This document shows positions 46,975-58,491 of a stretch of DNA of 64,000 nt, one piece after another. Within the stretch, counting starts at the first letter, position 1; each line of letters opens with the position of its first letter. The notes beneath the pieces were generated by a model. That model was not told where the DNA came from. It did no database searches and was given only the letters and a program-made list of their open reading frames with translations. Source of the DNA: Pseudophaeomoniella oleicola (Eukaryota; Ascomycota; Eurotiomycetes; Phaeomoniellales; Phaeomoniellaceae); NCBI GenBank assembly GCA_003868215.1, contig QWDQ01000005.1:124001-188000 (forward strand), written 5' to 3'. Made by a program: the position numbers and the translations under genes.

Positions 46975-48595
46975 TTACTCCTTGTCGAATCGCACTGCAG
47001 GGTTGGTCTCAATGAAATTGAGATCTACCTTGTGTCCCAACAACTCTCTAATGTTGTTCACGCCATATCTGTCAACGTTGTCAGTCCATGCACTCTCCTT
47101 CAACCGAGATGACTACTTACTTGATCATTGTCGGTCTCTCCAGACTTAGACCCCAACCATACACCCTCATATTCTTTGGCAAGCCCATGGGTTCCAGCAT
47201 CTCAGGTCTGAACATGCCACTGTTACCAATCTCTACCCATTTTTTTAATCCTTCGTGCCAGCTGAAAATTTCCATACTTGGTTCGGTGTATGGGTTGTAT
47301 GCTGGCTTGAAACGAAGATTGTGAATACCCATCTTTGCGAAAAAGACCTCCATGAAGCCGATAAGACCACCTAGGGTAAGGCCAAAGTCGGCAATGACAC
47401 CTTCAACCTGGTGGAATTCAGCCAAATGGGTCTGGTCCACGGTTTCGTTGCGGAAAACACGATCGATGGAGAAGTATCTGGCTGGTCGCGGGTTTTGAGC
47501 AAGTTTATGGAGGACATATGTCGAGATAGCTGTAGTGTGCGTTCGAAGGACAAGCCGTAATGCTTCGTCAGGTGACCATGGGTATCGATAGCCTATTGAG
47601 CCGTATTTCCCAGATTCGTGTACTTGTCGAACGTTATCCCAATATTGCTTGTAATCTAATGTAGGTTGTTCCTGCTCTTTCGATTTTTCTGATTCTGGGG
47701 CTGCAAGCTTGGTTTCGGCAGGCGACTGTTTCGGGGGATCTGGCTTTGGAGGATCTGCTTTTAACGGATCCGAGATATAAAAGGTATCTTGAAGATCACG
47801 AGCAGGATGCTGCTGTGGCACGAACAGAGCGTCGAAGTTCCAGAATCCAGTCTCGACGAAGCGATTGGTGGGCATTTCCTCAAACCCCATTTCGAAGAAG
47901 ATCTGTCGGAATTCTGCCCTGACTTTGTTGAGAGGATGTAAGGCACCGGTAGGAGTTGGTGCGCCTTTGGCATTGAAGTTGTATGGTTTTAGCTGGACCG
48001 TCTTCCAAGCTCCGCTCGCCAGCATCTCTGCTGTCAGGTCTGTTTCCTCCTTGACAAATTCCTCGGCATATTTGAAGCCTTTCTGAAATTTGAAGGAGAT
48101 GACCTTCTTGAACTCCACTAACTTCCTCTTCTTTAGGTCTGCAAGGACCTTGGCGTCAGGGTATGTCTTCGTTGATTGTATCGTTTGTAATTGCTCCCGC
48201 GTAACATCTTTGATGGACTCAACATTCGCTTTCAACACATCGCTGTCCTTCTTGATCCACTTTTGCTTAAAAGCATTTCCAGACCCGATCTTTGCCGACT
48301 CTGCACCGACTATGCCTGGCAAGTCTTTGATCTTCAACCCCTCCAGAGCCGACCGGACTGCTTCGAACACTCGGGCTTCATGACTGCCATGGGCCACAAT
48401 ACTCTCAGCCTCGGGAGTAAGATATGCTTCTTCGCGCTCGAGTTGTTCATATTCTACCATCTCCCGGGACTTCAATCTATCGAGCGCAGCTTTGAGACTT
48501 TTGAATTCGACATTGGGAAAAACGTGCGCTGACAGAAGCGGTCCATCGGCAGAGGATAGGACCTTCAAGACCTCTGGCACGAGGTCTTGAGACAT
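46975..48595 (-). CDS. FRS2: Cytosolic phenylalanyl-tRNA synthetase alpha subunit, two exons
   Basis: Protein of 522 residues; exons 48595-47121 and 47068-46975, intron 52 bases. It is the catalytic alpha subunit of the alpha2-beta2 cytosolic enzyme that charges tRNA-Phe. The N-terminus has winged-helix-like DNA/tRNA-binding repeats. The class II core shows [20 protein letters not shown] (motif 1 region), [20 protein letters not shown] (motif 2) and [11 protein letters not shown]...[11 protein letters not shown] (motif 3). The short second exon gives [20 protein letters not shown], the usual end. Length fits fungal orthologs (about 500). It is not the single-chain mitochondrial form, which is shorter and arranged differently. 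Confidence 0.95.
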
Positions 48596-49265
48596 TTTGT
48601 CCTAAACAAATAGAAAAGCTGTCTTGATTCAGTCCTAATTATGGCCGTCTAACTTTCGATGCTTCGAGCGCAATGTTGGTTGTGACTCCGACCTGGACTG
48701 AAATTGCAGACCGCCTGCGGCAGAATATCCCGCAATGAGTGGGGAGGCTTATACAGTCACAACTCTCCTACAAGGCGCCTCTCTTTGTAGAAGATGTAGA
48801 ATAGTAATCCATCGAATTACTATGCAGTATAGGATCCTGATTGGATCTCCCAAACGTATAATGGTTGGAAAGCGGCTCTGATTGCTTGCTGTATGCATCT
48901 CTAGTAGTACATCCACACCTCGGGTATCTAACAACACCGCTCTCTGGCGTCTTGTTGCATAGGCTACATCTGCTTCGTCTTACATTTGTCTGATGTAGGA
49001 ATGGATCCTAGCGTCGAGAACAGGGGTACTAGACGTACATTGTTGAAAACAGATCTGACTTTCAGTAATGGTATCTTTTCGCTGGTATATAATGATCTAA
49101 GAACAAAACAACGCAAAAGAGAGATAAACCCTGCACGTCACTTTGATAAACAGGGCTTCGGCCAATGGACAAAACATTTGTTAGATCCCCGAGAGCGAAG
49201 AACTATTCAGCATCATCATACTAAGACGGCGTCCCATAGCTGTGAGGAATAGTTTGTGAACCGTC
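48596..49265. other. FRS2 promoter and MsrA 3' flank
   Basis: No gene lies in this 670-base interval between two tandem minus-strand genes. Confidence 0.55.
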
Positions 49266-49913
49266 CTATTCGCTTAATGGTGGGAAGTTTCTGACAAAGT
49301 GTGCAGGGCATTCGTACCCTCCAGGGTTGTTGTCCAGATATAATTGATGATAGTCCTCTGCATCGTACCACTTCCCTCCCATCGTGACCTCTGTCGTCAC
49401 CGGCTTCCCGGAGTACCATTCCTTTGCCACCTTGTCTTTGATCTCTTGCGCGGTCTTCAATTGCTCTTCGTTGTTTGCAAACACAGCGCTACGATACTGC
49501 GTGCCCATGTCCATGCCCTGCCTATTCAATGTGGTTGGATCGTGCATCCTAAAGAAGAATTCGAGGAGTTGGCGATAGGTCACTTTATCTGGATCGTATA
49601 CAACCAGCAAGGACTCGGCATGACCGGTCGAACCCGAACACACTTGACGATAGGATGGCGAGTCGGCAGAGCCGCCAGTGTAACCGACCCTGGCGTCAAG
49701 CAGGCCTTTGCCATTGCCAAAGTGCTTTCGGTAGAGATGCTCAACGCCCCAGAAGCATCCTGCAGCGACGGTGGCGCGCTGCGCATTGGGCGGATAGGTG
49801 CGCGAGGCCAAAGAATCTGACGGCTGAAGAGACATGGCCGTCGTGGTAGAGAATGGGCGGAAAAGCCGAGTGAAAAAGGGTGTGATGTGACTGCTTAATG
49901 GTGAAAAGGCCAT
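49266..49913 (-). CDS. MXR1: Peptide methionine-S-sulfoxide reductase MsrA
   Basis: Single-exon 215-residue protein that reduces methionine-S-sulfoxide in oxidised proteins and free methionine. The active site is GCFWGVEH with catalytic Cys near residue 53, followed by VGYTGG, YRQVCSGSTGHAE, FFFRMHDPT and GTQYRS, all canonical. The first 26 residues (FTRLFRPFSTTTA) are rich in Arg, Phe and hydroxylated residues and look like a mitochondrial presequence. A second Met at position 27 (MSLQPS) begins the form seen in cytosolic MsrA, so dual targeting by alternative starts is possible. The C-terminus is short and ends FPPLSE without an extra resolving-Cys tail. Confidence 0.95.
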   Translation of the reverse strand: MAFSPLSSHITPFFTRLFRPFSTTTAMSLQPSDSLASRTYPPNAQRATVAAGCFWGVEHLYRKHFGNGKGLLDARVGYTGGSADSPSYRQVCSGSTGHAESLLVVYDPDKVTYRQLLEFFFRMHDPTTLNRQGMDMGTQYRSAVFANNEEQLKTAQEIKDKVAKEWYSGKPVTTEVTMGGKWYDAEDYHQLYLDNNPGGYECPAHFVRNFPPLSE

Positions 49914-50497
49914 AACAGAAACGGCCAGCAGAATGACTATACTGCTACCACAAGAGAGGGTGGCCTTCAGGATGACGGGTGGCGCTGCTAGTTACTATTC
50001 GAACTTGTGATGGAACAGTATCGCCCAAGAAAGTTTCAGTGTCGGTTTCCAGCTTTCAAAGTAAAGTAAAGAGGAATATTATATAGTCGGAAAGAGAATT
50101 ATTTCACCAGTCGTCTTCTTTCATCGTCCGAAGCTTCGCGATAATAGGCGCAAAATGGTCGAGACTGGACCCTCAAATTGAAGTGGCGTCATTATCGCCG
50201 AAAGATTTGGTATGACAAATTCGGGAGGGGGGCAGTACCACATTATCGCCACGCTATATGAGAAATGATCTTCAACATGATAGTTTTACTGAGTGAGAAT
50301 ACGTGATGATTGAGGTTCCTAGCCTTTGATGGTCTCAAAATTATACAAGGAGCAGCCAGTTACCCAACCCGTAACGTTATGACCGGACGCCCCCAGAATC
50401 CGAAAATGCATCCTACTCCAGTGCAGGTCATGATAGAAATCGAGAACAACACCGCCTATGACTCCTAGTCTGCTCTGTCCCAAATTCAACCCCTGCT
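49914..50497. other. MsrA promoter and kinesin 3' flank
   Basis: A 584-base interval with no gene recognised. Confidence 0.55.
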
Positions 50498-53400
50498 TCA
50501 ACGCCACGACCCTTTTCCAGCAGTTGCCAGACTTGACCTTGACACCGAAGATGCCGTTGGTACAGTGCTTAGCCTCAAGGCAGCACGATCTGCAATACTT
50601 CCAGTTGTCGAGTCGCGAGCTCTTGCTGTCTCGCTCATCGTAGTTCGCCTGCCTTTCATGATATGTGCAGTTCGTGGACTCAAGACGCTGACCTTCCAGT
50701 CATTCTCTTTCTCGCTGCGTACCATTCGACGGGCTTGCGAAGCTGTAAACATTGCGTTGTCGCCTGGCGGACTACCTGCAGTTGCAGCTGTTGGGCTTCG
50801 CCTACGGTGGGTCCGACTCTGCATATAGTTCGGGGTCAGATTACCGCTTTCCCTGACAGATGAATTCCTGCGCAATGCATTACGGATTTTGATCGCATCA
50901 CTCTTGTCACCCTTCCATTTGTCTTCACTGTCGGAACCCGAAGAGCTGCTGACTGAATCGCTCGATGGCATTGGCATCCTCGTCAGAGACGAACGACTGT
51001 TAGTCGAGCTCGCGTTCAGATCTCTCAGTGGCGACTGCTCATCGTCTGAAGACAATTGAGTCATCATAGGGGGCTGTATAGACGAAGATAGTGGAGAGCC
51101 GTCGGCTTTCTTCGAAAGGAAACCAGTCTTGAAGCGGGAACTCTTAGCCTGGATGCTTAGTTGCGGCTCTGGTGGTGCTGGGATAGGTGATGAGTTCTCC
51201 TTATCCAGCTCTTCAGCCGGGATGGACGTCAAAGTTGGAGCGAGTGGGAGAGCTGCTTCTACCGACGAGATTTCCGGGGTAGAATCTAAGCGTTGAGGTG
51301 TCTTCTCAAATTCGGCAAGGGTGCCATCTTCAGTGTCATCCCTCCAGCGTACTCCTCTCTTTAGACCCTTGATCGGCGTCTTCTTCTTTTTAGGAGAAAA
51401 GGAAATGTTCTTCTTTGCGCTCCCCAGAAGTGCTCGCCGCTTGGGAGAGCCCTTGATGGGAGTTCCCGAGAGATGTGGTGCCACGCCTAGAGCAGCATTG
51501 AGTGAGCGTACTGGGGAGTCGCCCATCACAACAGCTGCTGGCTTCCTTCTCTTCGGCGTACCCGCTTTTCGTGGAGCAAACACTTCCACAGGAGCCAAGC
51601 TTCCATCCGGCTTGATGATGTGTGACACTGCTTTCGAACAGTCGCCAAGCAATTTTCCTAAGACTGAGTTGGCAGCTTCCACGGCTTCCTCAACGCTCAT
51701 ATTGTTCAATGATTCGATAGAAGAGATTGTTTCAAAGTGTGCTTGCAATAAGACCTGGATCATGGCAGCATCTCCTGTCTTCTCCTGTTCTGCAACAGCC
51801 GCCAGAGCTTCTCTATCAGCATTTGTTCTCAGCAGTTCAACCTCCCTGCATAGTGTCTCCGAGTCAATGCTATCACCAGTATCCACCTCCTTCAGCTGCC
51901 TCAATGCGTTATCGAGAGCGGAATTTAGAGCTCGGTCCCAGGAGTTTTTGTTAACTTTCTGATTGCAATGGTGCCTGCTATTTTCGAGTTCGACCAGGAT
52001 GCCTTGCGCAGTTTTTCGTACAGCGTGCAGATTTTTCATAGGTGTCTCTTCTTCACAGTTGTCGCAAACCGCATCAAATGCTGCAATCCATGATGAAAGC
52101 ATGGCAATTCGGCGTCCGATCTGGCGCAACTTGATCATGTTGTTGATCTTATCCTGCCTCTCTGTTGCAGCATTTTCGTATGCAGCACGAATGCGGATAA
52201 CGCCTTCCCTTGCTATCGACTCTTTTTTCTCACTCTGCTTCCGGAATTTGACGAAGGCAATGTTCTCATAGTCCTTTTGCTGCGCCTTGAGTTCATTGAT
52301 CAAGGCCATTTGCTCATCAATCTTGACGAGGAAGTCTTTAACGTGACGATTGACATTGAAAACATTTCTGGTGACCTTAGTCTGAATATTCTTGGCTCGG
52401 TTGGCATATCTCAGGGTATTCTGCGTTTCATCGAAGTGCTGGCTCGAAGGACTGACACATACTATCATCACAGTCTTGCAATTTCCCCCTAAAGAGAACT
52501 TAAGAAGTCGAGTGAGTTTCGAGTTTCGATACGGCACATGGTTTCGCTTTCTAACGTCGCAGAGTGCATTGATGCAGCTTCCTAGAGCAAGGAGAGATTT
52601 GTTGATATTTGCACCTTCGAGCAGTCGCTCCCCTCTGTTCTTTGTTGCACTCGCTCTCTCGCTACCTGCTAGATCGATTATGCTCAAGGTGGCCATGGTA
52701 TGAGGTTCATTCACTGCGGCGTTCCGGTCCTTTTGTGCCACGTTGATCTGCAGCACGGCATGCGATCTCGATGATGTTGCATTTGCTTCAGTGGGCGACA
52801 TTGTTCGATATTCATTTCCTCTGACAATCATATCCATCACTTCTTGTACGTTCTGTGGGTGGTGACTCGATAATCCCGCTACGGATACTGCTTGATTCGA
52901 GTCTTCACGCAACATGAGCCCTTGTTTTGAACCTCCTGGAACGAGCAGATCTCTGATCGTTTCATTATAGATCTCCAAGTACGATAGCGAGATCTCTGTC
53001 ACCTTTTCATCTTTTGTTTCTCCTATTCTTTCGAACAGTTCTTGCATTGTGAGGAAAATGATGCCGGGTTGCTGTGTTGTGCCTGTGATCGTATGCGTCT
53101 TTCCGCACCCGGTGGCGCCGTAGGCAAAAACGGTCGCGTTGTATCCGTCAAGGACGCTATCAAGCAGATTGCGAGTGGTTGCTTCGTAGACTTCGGCCTG
53201 GGAGGAGTTTTCGTCAAAGATCCGATCGAACGCGAACGTCTGGTCCTTGACTCGCTTGCCTTGAGGCACCACTGATCTTGAGAATTTCTGCACCGGGTTG
53301 TCTTCAGGAGGGTCAAAAATTCTGTTCACTGTATTAGCATACGACATCATTTCCGCGTTCATTATAGAACATACAAGCATCTATCGTCAACGACCTTTAT

Positions 53401-53574
53401 GACAGGTCGTATGCCCTTTTGCGAAAGTTTAGGGGTTGGCGCCGCGGCCAAAGAGCCATCTCCCAAGAAAAGAGGGCCATCGTCGCACTTGGTGAGCTGG
53501 GCAGCTTCGCGAATTGTAAATGGTCTGACTCGAACAGTGACTGATATCGACGATGCGCCAGCGGGCACGACCAT
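50498..53574 (-). CDS. KIP3: Kinesin-8 motor protein, two exons
   Basis: Protein of 1007 residues; exons 53574-53375 and 53321-50498, intron 53 bases. Joining them gives CLIFDPPEDNP, a kinesin-8 hallmark. The motor domain is N-terminal: P-loop GATGCGKT (about 135-142), switch I NATSSRSHAVLQ, switch II LSIIDLAGSERA, and YRNSKLTRLLKFSLGGN. A neck and coiled coils follow (KDFLVKIDEQMALINEL and beyond, to about 600). The C-terminal 400 residues are basic, Ser/Pro-rich and disordered with several PKRR and SPKKK-like stretches, fitting a tail that binds microtubules. Kinesin-8 motors walk to plus ends and shorten spindle and cytoplasmic microtubules. The gene is divergent from the MFS transporter. 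Confidence 0.93.
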
Positions 53575-54133
53575 CTTGGATGGTAGGAGAAGTCAACGGA
53601 AATGAATATGTTCTCGTGTAAATGGGGTGTTCAAAATATGGTAGAACGGGAAGGAAAGAGTCCCTTCCGCTTGCACCTGTCACTGGACTGTTACACAACC
53701 ATGGAAAGATAGGATAGGATAGTTGAGATGACCTTGAGTCCGAATTCGACCAGGTTAGTGACGCAGCAATTGTCGACAGCCCGAAGTTTTGTCTGGGTCG
53801 ACTCGTTTCAGGTACATTTGGCCCAAAACAGTTAGTATCGTGGTCGCCAGAGTAACGACGTCCTTTCCCCACTGAGCGCTTCACTTTACTTCTCCGCAAT
53901 AGAGATCAGGGTAACAGCGGACGCTGATTCCCGTGATATACTATGTACTACGAAGTAGTCTAGCGCTGCCTAACGAGGAATGGTTGCCCTCGTCACTGTC
54001 ACCGCTCGACGGACCGTTGTAGACCACCCCGCAGACATCAGGTTTCCTATGAGTAAACCTTCCATCTCAATATTGATATCTGTGATTCAACGGCTCTCCA
54101 GGCTGCTGCAACGCCTACTTTCACAACTTGTGC
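53575..54133. other. Divergent kinesin-MFS promoter region
   Basis: A 558-base interval between divergent starts. It includes a TACTAC-GAAGTAGT imperfect palindrome near 53947, related to the TACTACGTAGTA family. No gene. Confidence 0.5.
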
Positions 54134-55561
54134 ATGGTTCCGTCTCTAACGACACCGTCGGAAAATGTACCAGGCGCCCTTACTAGAAATGTAGAACACG
54201 GACAACAGCAACAGTATGTCACTGAGGAAAAACGTGAGGGGTTGGATGCCTGGCTGCAGGCTCTAGGTGCCTTTCTTGTCTATACTGCTACATGGTGAGT
54301 CTGTTTTCAAGATCCCCGGGGTCTGAGCTCATCAACTCCTCATTCTAGGGGCTTCTTGAGTGCCTATGGCTCGTACGAAGTATACTATGCGACGACTCTG
54401 TTGACGTCAACACCTTCAACCACAATTTCATGGGTTGGCACACTGCAAGGTGTCATCCTCATTTGTATTATACCCGTCAACGTCAATGCTCACTGCTAAC
54501 AGGTACAGTGGGAGGTGTCGTGACTGGCCCTATCTTTGATCGCGGCTATATCCGAGAGCTCTTGCTAACAGGCACGATAATCACAGTATTGGGCATCATG
54601 ATGCTGAGCTTGGCCCACAAGTACTATCAGGTTCTCTTAGCACAGGGCATTTGTGTTGGCATCGGAAGCGCAATACTATATGTGCCCAGCATCAGCCTCG
54701 TTGCATCGAAGTTTGAACGACGTCGTGCGTTGGCGGTCTTTGTTGCCACCTCTGGCACTGCCGTTGGTTCGTCCACGGCCATCCAGTCCTCCGAAGCATC
54801 ACTAACCATACACAGGTGGAATTATCTACCCCATTATTTTCTCCCAAATTCAGCCCAAGCTTGGCTTCGGTTGGGCAACTCGGATCCTTGGCTTCGTCTC
54901 GCTCGCTGAGTTGGTAGCGGCGATGGCGATTATGATGCCTGCCACCAAGACTCCTCACAACGTCCGCTCCCTGCTTGATCCCACTGCTTTCCGGGACCCC
55001 GCTTTCATGGCCTTCTGCTTGGCTTTGTTCCTCATGTGGATTGCGTATTGGGTTCCCTTCTTCCTGCTCCCAACTTATGCACAGTTCAAAGCCGGTGCAA
55101 GTTCGAACTTAGCGTTTTATGTCCTGGTCATCTGCAATGCATCGACTATTCCAGGCAGATACATGGCGGTGCCGTTGTCAAACAAATTTGGACCCGCGCG
55201 TACCATGTGTGGTTTCGCCCTGGCATCCAGCATCATACTTTTTGGCTGGGTTGGTGCCAAATCTATTGCCTCCGCCATAGTCTGGGCAGTGCTCATCGCT
55301 CTATTCATGGGACCACTTGCGGTTATATATCCGATTATTGTTCCTCAGCTATCGCCGGATAAAGATCTTGTTGGTACACGTATGGGTATATCATCAGTTG
55401 CTGCAGCTCTGGGAACGTTGGTCGGCTTTCCGGTGACATCTGCCTTGAACAATATTGAGACAGGGACATTTTGGAAGAGCCAGATATTGATTGGCTGTAG
55501 TATGCTCACTGGGGCTATACTGATGGTGTATGTCTATTGGAAGATGCCGCGAATATCTTGA
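54134..55561 (+). CDS. MFS transporter of the monocarboxylate-transporter-like family, four exons
   Basis: Protein of 423 residues; exons 54134-54294, 54349-54449, 54503-54766 and 54816-55561, introns 54, 53 and 49 bases. About twelve membrane segments are visible: LGAFLVYTAT and GFLSAYGSYEVYY at the start, the GGVVTGPIFDRGY loop, IGSAILYVPSISLVASKFERRRALA (a strong MCT signature), then AFCLALFLMWIAYWVPFFLL and others to the end. The N-terminal tail is short and polar. Substrate cannot be read; fungal MCT-like members move mono- or dicarboxylates, riboflavin or unknown solutes. Intron 3 has an unusual GTTCG donor but is needed to keep the frame at GTAVGGIIYPII. It lies 1.1 kb ahead of proline dehydrogenase on the same strand. 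Confidence 0.88.
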
Positions 55562-56664
55562 GCAGTGTGCATATCTAGTGACTACGTCATTGACTATCAT
55601 TCCGGACAGTGGTGATTGCCGTGCTTGGGAGGTCTTTCACTCCTGGTCAGGGAATGAATAGAGGGTTTGATAGGTTGACTAGTTGGTGTGTCGCGTCTGA
55701 CTGTGGTGTAGCAGCAGCAGCCAGAGACTTGGAGTACAATTACGTACCAGCGATAGGTAAGAAACTCAGCGTTCCAGAAGGGAAGGATTGGGCTGAAGGT
55801 AAGGAGGGAGTTTGTCGAGGGATCTAGATTGGTATAACGTGTGGGTTTACGTATAGCCCACCGCGGCATTCAATGCATGATATCAGCCATCTATTTGTCT
55901 GTCTTGGCGCATCTATCCACTAATGTGAGAGGTAGAGACGGCTAAAAGCAGCGCTCTTGCTGGATCCAGCAGCTCTGACACCCAAATGTATCGTCTCTCT
56001 GCATATGAATATTTCAGAGGGAACATCGCAATATCGAAAGGCTGCAAATAACACACTTGCAGACACGTCTATATCAGAGCATCAACTGACTGAGAAATAT
56101 CAGGCATAAAACGCATATCGTGGCTATCTGATCCATTTCGGTTTTAACTGAATGTATCCCTCAGCGCTGCTCTTACAGTCAAGGCAGCTCTGACCATTGC
56201 TCAATCTGTGTATCGCTATTTCCTTCCCTGTCAAAAAAGTATTTCTTTACAAAGCGAGATTATTCCTACCTTGACACATGACAGAAGAGCAGGTATCTTC
56301 TAGGTTGGTATTACCCAGTTTGTGTACGCCAATGAGAACGGTAAAGCTCGGATCGACGGCATGAATACCACTTAGACGCTTTCTAGAACCATTCTTCTGA
56401 CGGGCTTGTCCGAACTGATATGGTCTTTATCCGCATTGATATCGCGATACCTTTATCGGAGTCCTCATTGGGACGTCAAGCGAGGGGCATACTGATACCA
56501 CAACCAACGCTTCCTTTTATCTCTGTATAGTGTTCACTGACATATCCTCTACTTGTGCGTTGTTGTGTCTTTCTGCGTACTTGAAGCATCCTGCTCTTGT
56601 AATCTCAACTATCAGGACTCAGTGTCTGCCATCATAGTGACCACAGTCTCAGTCTCCCTGTGCT
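55562..56664. other. MFS-proline dehydrogenase intergenic region
   Basis: No gene lies in this 1.1 kb. A perfect 14-bp palindrome TGCTGGATCCAGCA is at 55958-55971. Two loosely similar 32-base segments (ending cagctctgac) are at about 55950-55979 and 56163-56194. ggtagagacg at 55931-55940 is shared with the GH89 upstream region. Confidence 0.5.
55958..55971. repeat. 14-bp palindrome
   Basis: TGCTGGATCCAGCA is perfectly self-complementary and lies about 690 bases upstream of the PUT1-like start. Confidence 0.7.
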
Positions 56665-58194
56665 ATGGGGCATTCGGCGGCCTTGACGCTGTTGCGTCCA
56701 CGCTCCTTCTTAGTGAAGGACATTTCTATTGTCCATCTAGCTTGTTATCCAGTAGCAGGACGATCACACTTCCTGAGTGCTGATCCGCAAATACGCAAGA
56801 TTCATTCAAACGGAGCATCTAAGAGACATTCCTCATCTGCTGTACCGGTCCAAGATGTACGTCCGCAGGTCTCAAGCAAGGAGACCCCAGTGGCCTCAAG
56901 CGCTTTGTCATGTCTCCCGCTGGCAGTCTTGTTAAGATCATACGCCATAACTTTGATCTCTAGCACGCCTGCTCTGCTGACACCGTCCCTCAAACTGCTC
57001 TCTATAGTAGCTAACTCTACGTCGCCACTATTGGACCCGGACCGGAATTTTTTGCTTCGGGCAATCATTAAACATACAATCTATAAACAGTTCTGTGCCG
57101 GCACAAATGCTGCCGAAGTTAGTAAGACTCTTGCACAGTTGAAAGATATGGGCTTCACAGGAGCCATTCTTGGCTATGCTAGAGAAGTTGTTATGGATGA
57201 GAGCGAGGTTGGCTCTATGAACACCCAGTCTCAGGCGCATGGCGAAGAACTCAAAGAGAAAGATGAGGTTTCCGCGTGGGAGGTGGGGACGCTGAAAACA
57301 ATCGAGATGGCAGAGCCCGGAGATTTTGTCGCGCTGAAATTCACCGGCGCAGGTAGAAGGGCCTTGTCACAGCTAGGGAAGAATAACCCACCGACACCGG
57401 TTCTGGAAGAAGCAATAGTCAACGTCTGTGAGAAGGCTAAGGAATTTGGGGTGCGTTTACTGTTTGACGCTGAACAAGCAGCTCTTCAGGATGGTATAGA
57501 TGCTTGGACTCTTGACTTCATGCAAAGATATAACAAACCCGGTGGTCTTGATGGTGACCGTGCCTTGGTATACGGAACTTATCAAGCTTACCGAGTCAGT
57601 ACCCCTGGAACAATTGCGACCCATATTCAAAAGGCAAAAGATGGTGGTTGGCGAGTTGGTGTAAAACTGGTAAGGGGTGCCTACTTAGGGAGCGATCCCA
57701 GACACCTCTTTTGGCCGACGAAAGATGCCACCGACAAGGCATACAACAGCATCGCCCAAAGCTTGATCGAACGGAAGTACGGTGAAATCCTGAAGCCTTT
57801 GGATGGCTCGGATGATGCGAGCTTTCCCTCTGTTGACCTCGTTCTCGCCGGCCACAACTCCCAGTCCGTCAACAAGGCAATGGCTGTCAGAGACGAGCAA
57901 GCCCTTAAAAGCGAGGCCATGACGGAAATGGTGTACGCTCAACTGATGGGCATGGCTGATCACGTGAGCTGCGCCCTCATTCAGAAAGCTCGTCGTGTGG
58001 AAAGCGAGAGCAACAATGAGACTGTCGGTGACAAGCCTCAGACATTCAAGTACATTGTGTGGGGGACAGTTGGAGAGTGTGCAAAGTACTTGCTCCGAAG
58101 AGCACAGGAAAACAGAGATGCTGTTGAGCGAACGGTGGAGGGCAGGAAAGCTTTGGGTCAAGAACTGGCACGAAGGATGGGATTCACCAAATAG
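56665..58194 (+). CDS. PUT1: Proline dehydrogenase, mitochondrial
   Basis: Single-exon 509-residue FAD enzyme that oxidises proline to pyrroline-5-carboxylate, the first step of proline use as nitrogen and carbon source. The N-terminus is Arg/Ser/His-rich without acidic residues for about 60 residues and reads as a mitochondrial presequence. The catalytic barrel shows VRLLFDAEQAALQDGIDAWT, VYGTYQAYR, GVKLVRGAYLGSD, HNSQSVNKAM and QLMGMADHVSCAL, with the characteristic C-terminal YLLRRAQENRDA (Arg pair for substrate carboxylate). The start at 56665 is the first ATG of this frame; length matches fungal Put1 proteins. Confidence 0.94.
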   Translation: MGHSAALTLLRPRSFLVKDISIVHLACYPVAGRSHFLSADPQIRKIHSNGASKRHSSSAVPVQDVRPQVSSKETPVASSALSCLPLAVLLRSYAITLISSTPALLTPSLKLLSIVANSTSPLLDPDRNFLLRAIIKHTIYKQFCAGTNAAEVSKTLAQLKDMGFTGAILGYAREVVMDESEVGSMNTQSQAHGEELKEKDEVSAWEVGTLKTIEMAEPGDFVALKFTGAGRRALSQLGKNNPPTPVLEEAIVNVCEKAKEFGVRLLFDAEQAALQDGIDAWTLDFMQRYNKPGGLDGDRALVYGTYQAYRVSTPGTIATHIQKAKDGGWRVGVKLVRGAYLGSDPRHLFWPTKDATDKAYNSIAQSLIERKYGEILKPLDGSDDASFPSVDLVLAGHNSQSVNKAMAVRDEQALKSEAMTEMVYAQLMGMADHVSCALIQKARRVESESNNETVGDKPQTFKYIVWGTVGECAKYLLRRAQENRDAVERTVEGRKALGQELARRMGFTK

Positions 58195-58491
58195 ATTTTG
58201 ATTGTGATTATGATTATGATGCAGGATGACTTACTAAGGTACCTATGAAGTAAACGTGAATGGCAGAATATTGGTACCCTTGAATCCATGCCATAGGTGT
58301 GATATCGTCTTGTGTCATCACCAACGGCCTCGTCAGTAGCTTTGAATCCATCATCGCCCAACACTCATTCTGCCTTCAATCAGCTTCACCATCCATCAAG
58401 CCAAATCACTTACCATCCTCACAAAAGTTGTACAAATAAATATATAAACAACCCGTCGCGCTACATGTTACACCAACAAACCATAACCAGT
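58195..58491. other. Short spacer between PUT1 and the next gene
   Basis: About 300 bases without a gene. Confidence 0.5.
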
